Source: Sphingomonas metalli (GTDB taxonomy: Bacteria > Pseudomonadota > Alphaproteobacteria > Sphingomonadales > Sphingomonadaceae). Taken from it: a DNA stretch of 64,000 nucleotides. Made by a program: the position numbers and the translations under genes. How positions within the stretch are numbered: the first letter of the stretch is position 1; the number at the start of each line of letters is the position of its first letter. The notes below the pieces were generated by a model. It saw nothing but the letters and a program-made list of their open reading frames with translations. It was not told the origin of the DNA and did no database searches. This document shows, in pieces, positions 1-9,491 of the stretch. The DNA lies in assembly GCF_014641735.1 (NCBI RefSeq), contig NZ_BMIH01000001.1, forward strand, positions 310,001 through 374,000, written 5' to 3'.

Positions 1-881
1 CGGCGCAGGCGGTCGCGACCGGCGACGCGCAGATCGTCGTGGCGGGCGGTCAGGAGTCGATGTCGCTCAGCCCGCACGCGCAGACGATGCGCGGCGGCAC
101 CAAGATGGGGAATGTCAGCCTCGTCGACACCATGGTGCATGACGGCCTGACCGACGTCTTCAACGGCTATCACATGGGCATTACCGCCGAGAATCTGGCG
201 GAACAATATCAGGTCACCCGCGACGACCAGGACAGCTTCTCGGTCCGCTCGCAGAACCTTGCCGAGAAGGCGCGCGCCGAGGGTCGCTTCCGGGACGAGA
301 TCGCCCCCGTGACCGTCAAGGGGCGCAAGGGCGACACCATCGTCGCCGACGACGAATATATCCGTGCGGGCGCGACGCTGGAGAGCGTGTCCGGCGTACG
401 CCCCGCCTTCAAGAAGGACGGCACCGTCACCGCGGCCAATGCCTCGGGCCTCAACGACGGCGCCGCCGCGATCGTCATCACCACGCGCGAGGAAGCCGAA
501 AAGCGCGGCGCGCCGATCCTGGCGACGATCCGCAGCTGGGCGTCGGCCGGCGTCGACCCGTCGGTGATGGGCATCGGCCCCGTCCCCGCGACCCGCCGCG
601 CGCTGGAGAAAGCCGGCTGGCGCGTCGCCGATCTCGACCTGATCGAGGCGAACGAGGCCTTCGCCGCCCAGGCGCTGTCGGTGGGCAAGGAACTCGGCTG
701 GGACGCCGACAAGGTCAACGTCAACGGCGGTGCCATCGCGATCGGCCATCCGATCGGCGCCAGCGGCGCCCGCGTCCTGACGACGCTGATCTACGAGATG
801 CAGAAGCGCGACGCGAAGAAGGGCCTCGCGACCCTGTGCATCGGCGGCGGCATGGGCATCGCCATGTGTCTCGAGCGGTAG
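1..881 (+). CDS. Acetyl-CoA C-acetyltransferase (thiolase), 5'-truncated by window edge
   Basis: C-terminal part of a thiolase, which condenses two acetyl-CoA to acetoacetyl-CoA or cleaves 3-ketoacyl-CoA. The reading frame is already open at the first bases and translates to the typical [17 protein letters not shown] stretch, so the true start and the first catalytic Cys lie upstream of the window. Visible family marks are the NEAFAAQ motif, the catalytic His in [14 protein letters not shown] and the second catalytic Cys in LCIGGGMG near the C-terminus. A GTG at 39 is inside the gene and is not the start. The exact role (PHB synthesis, beta-oxidation or mevalonate-type use) cannot be told without the upstream neighbours. 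Confidence 0.93.
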   Translation, partial: AQAVATGDAQIVVAGGQESMSLSPHAQTMRGGTKMGNVSLVDTMVHDGLTDVFNGYHMGITAENLAEQYQVTRDDQDSFSVRSQNLAEKARAEGRFRDEIAPVTVKGRKGDTIVADDEYIRAGATLESVSGVRPAFKKDGTVTAANASGLNDGAAAIVITTREEAEKRGAPILATIRSWASAGVDPSVMGIGPVPATRRALEKAGWRVADLDLIEANEAFAAQALSVGKELGWDADKVNVNGGAIAIGHPIGASGARVLTTLIYEMQKRDAKKGLATLCIGGGMGIAMCLER

Positions 882-912
882 AACTTAGCATATGTCAGAG
901 ATGCTGCTGGAT

Positions 913-929
913 TGTGACAATCTGTCACA
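913..929. promoter_or_regulatory. Perfect 7-bp inverted repeat TGTGACA-ATC-TGTCACA, candidate operator
   Basis: Arms TGTGACA (913-919) and TGTCACA (923-929) are exact reverse complements around a 3-base centre. The half-sites resemble CRP/FNR half-sites (TGTGA...TCACA), but the spacing is 7 rather than 6. It lies between the thiolase stop and the large TonB receptor start and could be an operator for the receptor. No regulator is encoded next to it. Confidence 0.4.
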
Positions 930-1020
930 TTCACGCAACACCGGATTTTGAAAACATCTGTAGTCATTTATGAACTTCAGATGAACCATTGTTCACGAAC
1001 TCCGAGCCGTGTTCTCTCCC

Positions 1021-1044
1021 GTGAATGGCAATCGTGCCGTTCAC
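1021..1044 (+). promoter_or_regulatory. Hairpin in the 5' leader of the TonB receptor, next to its ribosome binding site
   Basis: GTGAATGGCA pairs with TGCCGTTCAC across an ATCG loop: ten base pairs with one G-T wobble. The stem ends exactly before the GGGGG run (1045-1049) that is the likely ribosome binding site for the start at 1057. Its position suggests a role in translation efficiency or mRNA stability. This is inference from placement only. Confidence 0.45.
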
Positions 1045-1056
1045 GGGGGTTATTGG

Positions 1057-4000
1057 ATGCGTTCGAAATTCCGTCATCTTGCTAGCGCGACCGCACTCAC
1101 GGGATCGCTGTTCCTGACGGTTCAGGCTTGGGCACAGACCTCTGAAACGTTGCCGCCGGCGCAATCGGCTGGCCTGACGCCGACCGGGCAGGATCCTGCG
1201 GCAATCGGCGCGGATGGCGAGCCGGAGACCGACGGGGTGATCACCGTCACCGGCTCCCGCATTCCGCGGCCGGAGAGCGACGGGATCCTACCCGGCATCC
1301 AGATCGATTCTGCGCAGATCCGGGCACGCGGCTTCACCAATGCGCTCGACGCCCTGAACGACAATCCGCTCACCGGGCCGGGCGCCAGCTTCAATGGCAA
1401 CAATGGCGGCCAGACGGCCAGCCTTGGCCGTGCCTTCGTCGACCTCCTCGATTTGGGAACGCAGCGCACTCTGACGCTGGTCAACGGCCGCCGCTTCGTG
1501 TCGGGCAATTCGGCATCGCTGTTCGTCGAGGGCAATGCGACGGGCAGTCAGGTCGACACCAATGTCATCCCCACCTCGCTCGTCCAGCGGATCGACGTGC
1601 TCACCGTCGGCGGCGCCGCCGCCTATGGCTCCGATGCGATCGCCGGGGTGGTGAACTATATCCTGCGCGACGATTATGAAGGTTCGGAAGTCCGGGCACT
1701 GGCGGGCCTTTCGTCGCGTGGCGACGCCGGGGTCCAGCAGACCAACATCGTATGGGGCAAGAATTTCGCCGGCGGCCGGGGCAACATCACCCTTGCCGCG
1801 GAATATACGCATCTCGACGGTCTACAGGCGGACAGCCGCAGCTTCCGCCTCGCACGCCCGAACACGATCACGAACTATGCCAGCGGCGGCGCCCGCAACC
1901 CCAACTTCTCGCCGAACGGCACCATCGTCAACGTGCAGGCCAACAACAACGGCGCCTTTCTGCGGACATCGGACGACCTGATCCCCAGCACTGCCTTTGG
2001 CCAGGGCTTCATCAATCAAACGCTGAGCTTCAACGGCACCATCCTGAACGTATTGGGCGCTCCCACCCGTGCGCTCTACACGCCGGACGCGAACGGCTTT
2101 CTCCTCTTCGCAAACGGTATCGGCCAGCCGTCGATCACCAACTTCACGACCGGAGTGCAGCTGGTACAGGGAACGCCCGGATCGACGCTGACCGGGTTGG
2201 GACTGAGCGGAAACGGTCTCAACGGACGGACGACCGCGGCCACCAACCTGCCCATCACGACCTTCGCCCCGACCGCATTGCCGAGCGGCGTGACTCCGGC
2301 TCAGGTCTTCGCGCAGTTCGGCGTGACGCCGCCCGCCGGCGTCACCGGAACCCCGCTGACCACGCTGGCGATCAACGTGCTCCAGGCTAATCGTCCGACC
2401 GCACGTGAGTTCTTCGCGGCAAACCCGAACGTCAATATCAATGCGTTCCTCGGCACCTTCATCCCGAACCTCCCACGCATCGCCAATACGGACACGACGC
2501 TCGTCACCGTGCGCTCGAATGCCAACGGCGGTACGGTGCAGGTACCGCTCAATCAGGTTCTGCCCTATATCGCCGTCCCACTGGAATTCACGCCCGACGG
2601 GCAGGTCCGCAACTACACCGCCGTCAGCGGTTTCAACCCGACCTCGCAGGGCACGCTGTCGCAATCACCCGGTTCGAACGGCGGCTTTTCACGTTCGATC
2701 GAGAACATCGTCGTGCGCGTCCAGCAGGACCGGTATGTTTCCAATCTGATCGGCAAGTTCGACGTCACCGACGAGGTCACGGCGTTCACCGAGAACTTCT
2801 TCACCCGGACGAAGTCCGTGGCCCTGCGGAACAGCCCCAGCCAGAACTTCATCACCTCGACCGCCGAGAACGCCGCGCTCGTTCTGAACGTGAACAACCC
2901 CTATCTCGACTCCTCTGATCGCAGCGCTCTCAACGGGGTGGGCATCAACTCGGCGACGCGCGGCGGCTATTTCACCCTGACGCGGCAAAATCAGGACATC
3001 TTCGGCGACAATCCCGTCACCTCTACGGACGAGACCTATCGGCTGCTGGTGGGCGCGAAGTCCAAATTTGAAGCCCTCGGGCGTCAGTGGAATGCCGAGA
3101 TCTCCGCGGCGTATGGCCGCTCGACTTCGGTCGTCCGGTCGACGCAGATCAACGACATCGAATATCAGCTCGCCCTTGACGCGGTCGATGAGGGTCAGGC
3201 GCTGCGCGGCGTGGCGAACGGCAACATCGTCTGTCGGGCGCAGCTCTTCCCGAACCAGTATATCGGCTATAGTCCGCTCGGCATCTCGGCCAATCTGACC
3301 CGCCAGCCCGGCGCCGGCGGGTTGCCGACCGAGGTCGTGGTCCAGCCGCGCATCACAGCCGACCAGATCGCCGCATGCCGACCGCTCAATCCGTTCGGCT
3401 ACAACCAGATGTCCGAAGCGTCCAAGGCCTATGTTCGCCAGAACAACGTCTTCAGGAACGTGTCGCAACAGACGGTGCTCCAGGCGTTCTTTGGTGGATC
3501 GCCTTTCCGGCTGCCCGCTGGCGACCTCAGCTTCTCGATCAACGGCGAGTATCGAAAGGAACAGCTCGCCTACAAGACCGACCTGCTGAACCAGCTTGGC
3601 CGTGGCCGCTCGGCGCCGTCGGCCAATACTTCGGGCCAGACCGAGACTTACGAGGTCGGTGCCGAGCTACTCGTGCCGATAACGGGGCCGGACTTCCTGC
3701 CGTTCCTCGGCCGGCTGGAGTTCCAGCCGGCGGTCAGGACCTCGCAGCAGAGTGGGCGTGCAGCGACCTACCGCAATCTTGCCGGACAGATCGTCGAGCC
3801 GCGCGCAAACGGCGACGCGAACACGATTTACAGCCTGGCGGGTACTTGGGCCCCGATCCGCGATATCCTGGTCCGCGGCAACTACACGCGATCGGTCCGT
3901 AACCCTTCGGTGGTCGAGCTCTTCCTGGGCGGCCAGCCGTCCTTCACCACCCCCATCGACTACTGCTCGCCCGCAAACATCGATCTTGGCCTGCAGGCGA

Positions 4001-4926
4001 CGGCCCGCCGCCAGAACTGCGTTGCCGACGTGATCCGTCGCGGTGTCGTTTTCAACGGCCAGACGATCACGACGAGCGATGTCGCAACCCAGTTCCTCGC
4101 TCAATATGTTCCATTGGGTCAGGGCCTCCAGGGAAGCTTCGCCGGTGCGCCGACCCTTCAGCCCGAGAAGGGCAAGAGCTGGACCGTTGGCACCATCCTG
4201 ACGCCGCGCTTCATTCCTGGTTTGGAGCTGAACTTCGACTATATCAGCCTCGATCTGTCCAACATCATTTCCCCGACAACGCTCGCTACGGCAGTGCAGT
4301 TCTGCTACGACAGCTCGACCTTCCCCAACACGGCACCTCAGACGGGCGCAAATACCTGCGACTTCTTCTCGCGCGGGACCGATTTCCAGATTCAGAACGG
4401 TTTCGCCTCGGGATTTATCAACCTGTCCGCGACACAAGTCCGTGCGATGCTGATCGGCGCGCGATATGGCTTCGACCTGCCCAAGGATTGGGGTCGCCTG
4501 AACTTCAAGGCAACCGCCTATCACCTGGTGCGCTACACCTCCTCCGCAGCGGGCGACTTTACCGACGCGCAGGAATCGGCTGGCACCTATGATCGCCCGC
4601 AATGGCGTACGCAGCTCATCACCCGCTACGAGAATGGCCCGTTCTACACGCAGTTGACCTGGAACTGGCGTGATCGCACGCGCCTCTTCTCGTCGGGCCA
4701 GCCGGCGACGATCGAGGTCGCCAATCTCGTCGTCTATCCGCGTCTCAATACCTTTGACTACGTTATCGGCACGGATATCGGTGAGAACTTCAACATCCAG
4801 TTCGTGGTCAACAATATCACGGACAAGAATTATATCGGCGACCTCGGCTACTATAACAGCCCGAATGTCGGCTATTACGATCAGATTGGCCGCCGTTTCC
4901 AAGTCGCGGTCCAAGCCAAGTTCTAA
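1057..4926 (+). CDS. Large TonB-dependent outer-membrane receptor (about 1289 aa)
   Basis: Outer-membrane receptor that would import a TonB/ExbBD-energised ligand. The start at ATG 1057 follows a GGGGG ribosome binding site and gives a clear signal peptide (RSKFRHLASATALTGSLFL...AWAQ). A GTG at 1009 is in frame but would put 16 residues before the signal peptide. A TonB-box-like VITVTGSRI is followed by a plug domain (LVNGRRFV, DVLTVGGAAAYGSDAIAGVVNYILR). The long beta-barrel ends in ...RRFQVAVQAKF with the expected terminal Phe. At about 1289 residues it is larger than a siderophore receptor and resembles the oligomer or polymer receptors common in sphingomonads and caulobacters. No transporter or enzyme gene adjoins it, so the ligand is unknown. 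Confidence 0.9.
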   Translation: MRSKFRHLASATALTGSLFLTVQAWAQTSETLPPAQSAGLTPTGQDPAAIGADGEPETDGVITVTGSRIPRPESDGILPGIQIDSAQIRARGFTNALDALNDNPLTGPGASFNGNNGGQTASLGRAFVDLLDLGTQRTLTLVNGRRFVSGNSASLFVEGNATGSQVDTNVIPTSLVQRIDVLTVGGAAAYGSDAIAGVVNYILRDDYEGSEVRALAGLSSRGDAGVQQTNIVWGKNFAGGRGNITLAAEYTHLDGLQADSRSFRLARPNTITNYASGGARNPNFSPNGTIVNVQANNNGAFLRTSDDLIPSTAFGQGFINQTLSFNGTILNVLGAPTRALYTPDANGFLLFANGIGQPSITNFTTGVQLVQGTPGSTLTGLGLSGNGLNGRTTAATNLPITTFAPTALPSGVTPAQVFAQFGVTPPAGVTGTPLTTLAINVLQANRPTAREFFAANPNVNINAFLGTFIPNLPRIANTDTTLVTVRSNANGGTVQVPLNQVLPYIAVPLEFTPDGQVRNYTAVSGFNPTSQGTLSQSPGSNGGFSRSIENIVVRVQQDRYVSNLIGKFDVTDEVTAFTENFFTRTKSVALRNSPSQNFITSTAENAALVLNVNNPYLDSSDRSALNGVGINSATRGGYFTLTRQNQDIFGDNPVTSTDETYRLLVGAKSKFEALGRQWNAEISAAYGRSTSVVRSTQINDIEYQLALDAVDEGQALRGVANGNIVCRAQLFPNQYIGYSPLGISANLTRQPGAGGLPTEVVVQPRITADQIAACRPLNPFGYNQMSEASKAYVRQNNVFRNVSQQTVLQAFFGGSPFRLPAGDLSFSINGEYRKEQLAYKTDLLNQLGRGRSAPSANTSGQTETYEVGAELLVPITGPDFLPFLGRLEFQPAVRTSQQSGRAATYRNLAGQIVEPRANGDANTIYSLAGTWAPIRDILVRGNYTRSVRNPSVVELFLGGQPSFTTPIDYCSPANIDLGLQATARRQNCVADVIRRGVVFNGQTITTSDVATQFLAQYVPLGQGLQGSFAGAPTLQPEKGKSWTVGTILTPRFIPGLELNFDYISLDLSNIISPTTLATAVQFCYDSSTFPNTAPQTGANTCDFFSRGTDFQIQNGFASGFINLSATQVRAMLIGARYGFDLPKDWGRLNFKATAYHLVRYTSSAAGDFTDAQESAGTYDRPQWRTQLITRYENGPFYTQLTWNWRDRTRLFSSGQPATIEVANLVVYPRLNTFDYVIGTDIGENFNIQFVVNNITDKNYIGDLGYYNSPNVGYYDQIGRRFQVAVQAKF

Positions 4927-4941
4927 CGCGACGATCGTCTC

Positions 4942-4967
4942 GAAGGGCTGCCCACGGGCAGCCCTTC
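4942..4967. terminator. Strong hairpin between convergent receptor and btuD genes
   Basis: A perfect stem, GAAGGGCTGCC against GGCAGCCCTTC, encloses CACG between two convergent genes. No clear T-tract follows on either side, so it may act as a bidirectional terminator or as an mRNA 3'-end stabiliser. Confidence 0.6.
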
Positions 4968-4974
4968 TCGTTGC

Positions 4975-5724
4975 TCAGGACGGGCGCTGCACCGGCACCA
5001 GGAGCCGCCGGTCACCCACCTTGATGTCGGCGAAGTCGACGCCGTAGAGCTGCGCGGCGCTCTCGATGGTCAGGACCGTTTCACAAGGCCCGGCCGCAAC
5101 GACCTGCCCCTCCTTCATCAGCACCACATCGTCGGCCGCGAGGGCGACTTGCGGCAGGTCGTGGAGAACGACCACCACGCCCGCCCCGCCCGCTGCGATT
5201 CCGCGCAGCCGGCCGAGCATATCGAGGGCGTGCGCGGGATCGAGGCTGGCGAGCGGTTCGTCGACGAGCATCCATTGCGGCGTGCCGGCGAGCACGCGGG
5301 CCAGCAGGACGCGCGAACGCTCGCCGCCGGACAGCGCGCCGACCGGACGGTCGGCGAAGCCCGCCACCCCCGTCGCCGCCATGGCAATGCCGATCGCGTC
5401 CGGATCGCGGTCGCCGTGGGGCAGGCGACCGAGCGTTACGACCTCGTCCACCCGCATGTCCCAATGGACGATCGCGTCCTGCGGCAGATAGCCGATCCTA
5501 CGCGCCCGCTCGCGGGCCGGCATCGTCGCCACCGCCACCCCGTCGAGCGTGACGTCGCCCTGATGCGTCAGCAGCCCCGCCATGGCCTGGAGCAGCGAAG
5601 ACTTGCCCGCGCCGTTCGGTCCGAGGATCACAGTCACGCGGCCCGGCATCAGGGCGAGCGAGACATCCTCCACGACGACATGCCGGCCGCGGCACACCGT
5701 GACCCGGTCCAGCGTCAGCGCCAT
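4975..5724 (-). CDS. btuD: Cobalamin ABC transporter ATP-binding protein
   Basis: ATPase of the inner-membrane vitamin B12 importer. The 249-residue protein has Walker A GPNGAGKSS, a Q-loop region, signature LSGGERSR, Walker B WMLVDEP and the switch His in LHD. These show a complete ABC nucleotide-binding domain of the FecCD/BtuCD class. The ATG at 5722-5724 was chosen because the protein then begins with the standard MALTLDRVTV beta-strand. It overlaps the upstream permease gene by 10 bases. It is the last gene of the riboswitch-controlled btuB-F-C-D operon. Haem or siderophore import is the alternative for this family, but the riboswitch argues for cobalamin. Confidence 0.9.
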   Translation of the reverse strand: MALTLDRVTVCRGRHVVVEDVSLALMPGRVTVILGPNGAGKSSLLQAMAGLLTHQGDVTLDGVAVATMPARERARRIGYLPQDAIVHWDMRVDEVVTLGRLPHGDRDPDAIGIAMAATGVAGFADRPVGALSGGERSRVLLARVLAGTPQWMLVDEPLASLDPAHALDMLGRLRGIAAGGAGVVVVLHDLPQVALAADDVVLMKEGQVVAAGPCETVLTIESAAQLYGVDFADIKVGDRRLLVPVQRPS

Positions 5725-6683
5725 CCCGTCCTCCGCGATCCGAGCAGCAGCATGAGGAAGAAGGGCGCCCCGATCATCGCCATCGCCACGCCCAGCCGCA
5801 CCTCGCCGGCGCCCGGGGCGAGCCGCACGAGGCTGTCCGCCGCCAGGAGCAGGGCGCCGCCGCCGAGCGCCGAGGGCAGCAGCAGCGCCGCGGGTCGGTG
5901 CCCGAAGACCGGGCGCAGCAGATGCGGCACGACCAGCCCGACGAAACCGATGACCCCGGTCGCCGCCACCCCCGCGCCCACTGCCAGCCCGGTTCCCGCC
6001 ACGACCAGCAGGCGGACGCGTCCCGGACGGATCCCCAGCGAGCGCGCGGCCGGCTCGCCGAGCGCCAGGGCGTCGAGCGCCGGCGCCGTCAGCGCCAGCA
6101 ACAGCCCGCCCGCTGCCATGGCCGGCAGAGCGCGGGCGACGTCGGGCCAGCTGCGATCGGTCAGCGCCCCCATCAGCCAGTCCATGACCTCGGCCACGGC
6201 ATAGGGATTGGGTGCGATGGATATCAGGAAGGCGGTCAGGGCGCCGCCCAGGCTGGCCAGCACCGTTCCGGCGAGGACGAAGGTCACCGTCGAATCCGAA
6301 CGCCAGGTCAGCGCGGCGAGAAGCGCCATCGCCGCCGCCGCGCCCAGGATGGCGGCGGCAAAGACTGCACCACCGCTCGCCGACCCGGCGATGATCGCAG
6401 CCACCGCGCCCAGCGCCGCGGCGGACGAAACGCCGACCACGCCCGGATCGGCGAGCGGATTGCGCAGATAGCCCTGCAGCACCGCGCCCGACAGGCCGAG
6501 CGACGCTCCCAGCGCGGCGCCCAGCACGGCACGCGGCAGGCGCAGTTCGAGGACGATCCACCAGCGCGGATCGTCACTGCCCCAGGCCGAGAGAGGCACC
6601 CAAGCCTTGCCGCACATCAGCGAGCCCGCGAACAGCAGCGCGACCAGCAGGGTCAGCAGCAGGATCTTGGCCCCGCGGCTCAT
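5715..6683 (-). CDS. btuC: Cobalamin ABC transporter permease (FecCD family)
   Basis: Multi-spanning inner-membrane permease, 322 residues, with about ten hydrophobic segments. FecCD hallmarks are LELRLPRAVLGAALGASLGLSGAVLQ near the N-terminus, NPLADPGVVGVSSAAALGA, and GVIGFVGLVVPHLLR in the coupling region. The ATG at 6681-6683 overlaps the btuF stop codon as ATGA, which indicates translational coupling. An in-frame upstream start would add a non-hydrophobic Pro/Arg-rich extension that looks spurious. It forms the channel that works with BtuD and the binding lipoprotein encoded upstream. Confidence 0.91.
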   Translation of the reverse strand: MSRGAKILLLTLLVALLFAGSLMCGKAWVPLSAWGSDDPRWWIVLELRLPRAVLGAALGASLGLSGAVLQGYLRNPLADPGVVGVSSAAALGAVAAIIAGSASGGAVFAAAILGAAAAMALLAALTWRSDSTVTFVLAGTVLASLGGALTAFLISIAPNPYAVAEVMDWLMGALTDRSWPDVARALPAMAAGGLLLALTAPALDALALGEPAARSLGIRPGRVRLLVVAGTGLAVGAGVAATGVIGFVGLVVPHLLRPVFGHRPAALLLPSALGGGALLLAADSLVRLAPGAGEVRLGVAMAMIGAPFFLMLLLGSRRTGWR

Positions 6684-7468
6684 CGTCCCATGCCTTGCCG
6701 GATCGCGGCCAGGCGGCGGAGCGCCGGCACCATCACCGGCCCGCCGCAATTGACCAGCGAACGGGGCAGCCGCGCCTCGGGCACCCCGGGAAGCAGGCGT
6801 CGCCGCAGCATCGCCGCGCGGCCGCCCCCCGGCGCGATCACCACCGCCGGCGGCGCGCCGACGATCTGCTCGGCCGGCAGCCGCCCGGTGAAGCTCAGGC
6901 CGTAGCGCGCCGCGGCATTGCGGAAGCCGACATGCGTCATCATCGCATCGAGCAGCGTGCCCGAGCCGGTCGCCAGATCGCCGGCGATGTAGAGCAGCGC
7001 GCTCGGCCCGGCCGGCGCCCGCGTCGCCGCCAGGGTCCGGTCGATCCGGGCGACCATCCGCTCTCCCGCCGCCGTCGCTCCGACGGCGCGGGCGAGATCG
7101 CGCACCTGCGCGCGGCTGGCCTCGATCGTCTGCGGCGCGTCGAGATAGAGGGTCTTCAGCCCCGCCCGCGCAAACGCCTCGCGCGTCGCGACCGGCGTGA
7201 AGCTGGATGCGACGACGAGATCCGGGGACAGGGTGAGCACTTCCTCCGCTGTGCCGGCCGTCGCGCGGAAGCGGCGGGCGACGGCGAGCGATATCGAGGT
7301 CGCGCCCTCATCCTGCGAATAATGGCTGATTGCCGCGATCCGCGATGGCGGCAGCAGCCGGACCAGCATCGCGTCGGCGCAGGGATTGGTGGAGACGATC
7401 CCCCCGCCCCCCGCTGCCCCGTGCGGCGAACAGCCGGCGAGCAGCAGGAGGGGAAGGATCGAACGCAT
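6680..7468 (-). CDS. btuF: Cobalamin-binding periplasmic protein (BtuF-like lipoprotein)
   Basis: Substrate-binding protein of the B12 importer, 262 residues. The N-terminus MRSILPLLLLAGCS has a lipobox (LLAGC), so the protein is probably a lipoprotein of the periplasmic space. The helical-backbone-type fold is suggested by IVSTNPCADAML, by the segment LSPDLVVASSF, and by the C-terminal lobe with VVIAPGGG. It begins at an ATG that shares a base with the btuB stop (ATGA) and ends overlapping btuC. Function is assigned from family plus operon and riboswitch context. Confidence 0.85.
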   Translation of the reverse strand: MRSILPLLLLAGCSPHGAAGGGGIVSTNPCADAMLVRLLPPSRIAAISHYSQDEGATSISLAVARRFRATAGTAEEVLTLSPDLVVASSFTPVATREAFARAGLKTLYLDAPQTIEASRAQVRDLARAVGATAAGERMVARIDRTLAATRAPAGPSALLYIAGDLATGSGTLLDAMMTHVGFRNAAARYGLSFTGRLPAEQIVGAPPAVVIAPGGGRAAMLRRRLLPGVPEARLPRSLVNCGGPVMVPALRRLAAIRQGMGR

Positions 7469-9378
7469 CAGCCCAGTCTCACCCGAACGCCCGCATAGGC
7501 GGCACGACCATAGGTGCCATAGCCGGATACCGTCTGATACCGCGCGTCGAACAGGTTCTCGACACGGCCATAGAGCGCCAGTCGCGGCCCGATCGGAAGC
7601 TCCGCTCGCACGCCGGCCAGCACATAGCCGTCCAGCCGCACCGTATTGGCGGCATTGTCGAAGCTGTCGCCGACCACCGACACGGTGGATCCGAGCGCGA
7701 GGCCGAAGGGCGCCTGCCAGTCGACGTTCAGGTTCACGGCGTCCTGCGGCCGGCGCGCCAGCAGCTTGCCAAAATCGGCCCCGGCCTGGCGGTTGCGCGC
7801 GTTGGTGCGCGTATAGTTGAGCGAGACGTCGAGCGTGTCGACCGGTCGCAGCGCGACGACCGCCTCGAAACCGTCGGCACGGGTGCGCTGGATATTGTCG
7901 TACACGCCGTAGAGCCGGTCGACGCAGATCGAACCGGCCGTCGCCTGTTCGGCCTGGGAGCAGGACCGGAAGACGATCTGGTTGCGCGACACGCGGTTGA
8001 AGTAGGTGACGCCGATCCGCGCCCGCCCGTCGAGCAACGCCTGCTCGACGCCCGCATCGAAGCTGCGGGCGGTCTCCGGATCGAGGGTGACGTTCCCATA
8101 GGCCGAGTAGAGCTGGTAGAGAGTAGGCGCCTTGAAACCTTCGCCATAGCTGGCGCGGAGGGTCGTCCCGCCGTCGAGCGCGAGCGCCGCATCCGCGCCG
8201 AAGGTCGTCCGGCCGCCGAAGCGCCGGTGATCGTCGTGGCGCACCCCGCCGGTCAGGGTCAGCTGGCGGACCGGCTGGACGATCAGTTCGCCGTAAACGC
8301 TGGTGATGCCCGTGCGCTGCTCCGGGCCGCCATCGGTGTACCGGCTGTTCTCGTGCTCCGCGCCGGCGATCAGGCGGACCGGATCGGCGATCCGGAAATC
8401 GCCCTGATATTCGTAGCGCTCCGACCGGCCGCGCCCGAAGAAGGACGGGTCCGCGCCAAAGGCGGGCTCGTAATTGTCGCGATTGATGTCGGCGATGGTA
8501 AAGGCGATCCGGTTCCGCAGCCGCCCTCCGGCCAGATCGGCATGGGCGCCGGCATAGCCGTAGATCTCCTGAGTAGTGGAATAGTCGCTGGTGTCGGCGA
8601 AGCTGTAGTTCGGCGGCGGATAGCCGTCGAGGCCGGCGCGGCTGTGCGCATACCAGCCGCGCAGGTCGATGCCGATCCCCGGCGCGAGCTCCAGCCCGAG
8701 CCGGCCGTTCGCGCCATATTGGCGATAGCCGTCACGCTCGGCACCATCGGCCGCGGCGGAGATGCCGTCGGTCCGCAGGTAGCCGCCCGTGAGCGAACCG
8801 GAGAGCGCGCCCGTGCCGCCCGCCACGCCGGCGCTCGCGAACACCTGGTCCGCATAGCCATATTCGGCGTTGGCGCGCGCCGAGAAGCCCTCGGTGGGCG
8901 TGCGGGTCATGATGTTGACGACGCCGCCGATCGCCTGGCTGCCCCAGGGCACGGAATTGGGACCGCGCAGCACCTCGATCCGCTCGACCGAGGAGGAGAG
9001 AAGGTTGGCGAAGTCGAACCCGCCGCCGGTCGACGACGGGTCGTTGACCCGCACCCCGTCGATCACGACCAGCGTCTGGTCGCCCTCGGCGCCGCGCAGC
9101 CGGACCGCGGTAAGGCCGCCGACCGAGCCGTTGCGCGTCACGCTGACGCCCGGTGTCGTGGCGAGCAGGTCGGACACCACCACCGTCTGCCGCCGCTCGA
9201 TCTCGGCGCGGTCGATCACGGTGATGGCCTGACCGACCTCGTCGCGCGACTGTTCGGCGCGGGCGGCGGTGACGACGATCTGGCTGTCGTCGGTCTGCGG
9301 CTGGTCCAGGCTTTGCGCGGCGGCGGGTCCGGCGATCAGGGCAGCGCAGGCTGCCGACAGGTAGAGAATCTTCAACAT
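7468..9378 (-). CDS. btuB: TonB-dependent vitamin B12 receptor
   Basis: Outer-membrane cobalamin receptor of about 636 residues. It has a signal peptide (LKILYLSAACAALIAGPAAAQS), a TonB box (SQIVVTAAR), a plug (ATTPGVSVTRNGSVGG, VLRGPNSVPWGSQAIGGVVNIMTR) and a 22-strand-type barrel. The barrel ends in NLFDARYQTVSGYGTYGRAAYAGVRVRLG. The start at 9376-9378 is preferred because AGGA lies nine bases upstream; another ATG at 9391-9393 would add five residues. It is the first gene of the operon and is preceded by a cobalamin riboswitch, which directly supports the ligand assignment. Confidence 0.93.
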   Translation of the reverse strand: MLKILYLSAACAALIAGPAAAQSLDQPQTDDSQIVVTAARAEQSRDEVGQAITVIDRAEIERRQTVVVSDLLATTPGVSVTRNGSVGGLTAVRLRGAEGDQTLVVIDGVRVNDPSSTGGGFDFANLLSSSVERIEVLRGPNSVPWGSQAIGGVVNIMTRTPTEGFSARANAEYGYADQVFASAGVAGGTGALSGSLTGGYLRTDGISAAADGAERDGYRQYGANGRLGLELAPGIGIDLRGWYAHSRAGLDGYPPPNYSFADTSDYSTTQEIYGYAGAHADLAGGRLRNRIAFTIADINRDNYEPAFGADPSFFGRGRSERYEYQGDFRIADPVRLIAGAEHENSRYTDGGPEQRTGITSVYGELIVQPVRQLTLTGGVRHDDHRRFGGRTTFGADAALALDGGTTLRASYGEGFKAPTLYQLYSAYGNVTLDPETARSFDAGVEQALLDGRARIGVTYFNRVSRNQIVFRSCSQAEQATAGSICVDRLYGVYDNIQRTRADGFEAVVALRPVDTLDVSLNYTRTNARNRQAGADFGKLLARRPQDAVNLNVDWQAPFGLALGSTVSVVGDSFDNAANTVRLDGYVLAGVRAELPIGPRLALYGRVENLFDARYQTVSGYGTYGRAAYAGVRVRLG

Positions 9379-9491
9379 CGAACACGTCCTCATGACGGCC
9401 GCCGCGCACCATGCGCGAAAGGCCCTTGGGGCGTCGCTCGCTCGAGGAATAAGCCTCGTCCGCGCCGGTACTCCCGCCGGTGCGATGGATC
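9379..9491 (-). promoter_or_regulatory. Expression-platform leader between riboswitch and btuB
   Basis: Non-coding minus-strand leader between the aptamer and the btuB start. It contains a short hairpin (CGAGG...CCTCG) and a GCCCCAAGGGCC stem, then the AGGA ribosome binding site. No U-tract terminator is evident, so translational control by sequestering the ribosome binding site is more likely than transcription termination. This is inference from sequence only. Confidence 0.45.

Noticed and set aside
913-929. CRP binding site
   Set aside because: Half-sites look right, but the centre is one base too long for the TGTGA-N6-TCACA rule; kept only as an unnamed palindrome.
5725-6561. N-terminal extension of btuD that would double its length
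   Set aside because: The extension overlaps btuC in another frame and translates to low-complexity Arg/Gly sequence; the ABC domain starts normally at 5724.
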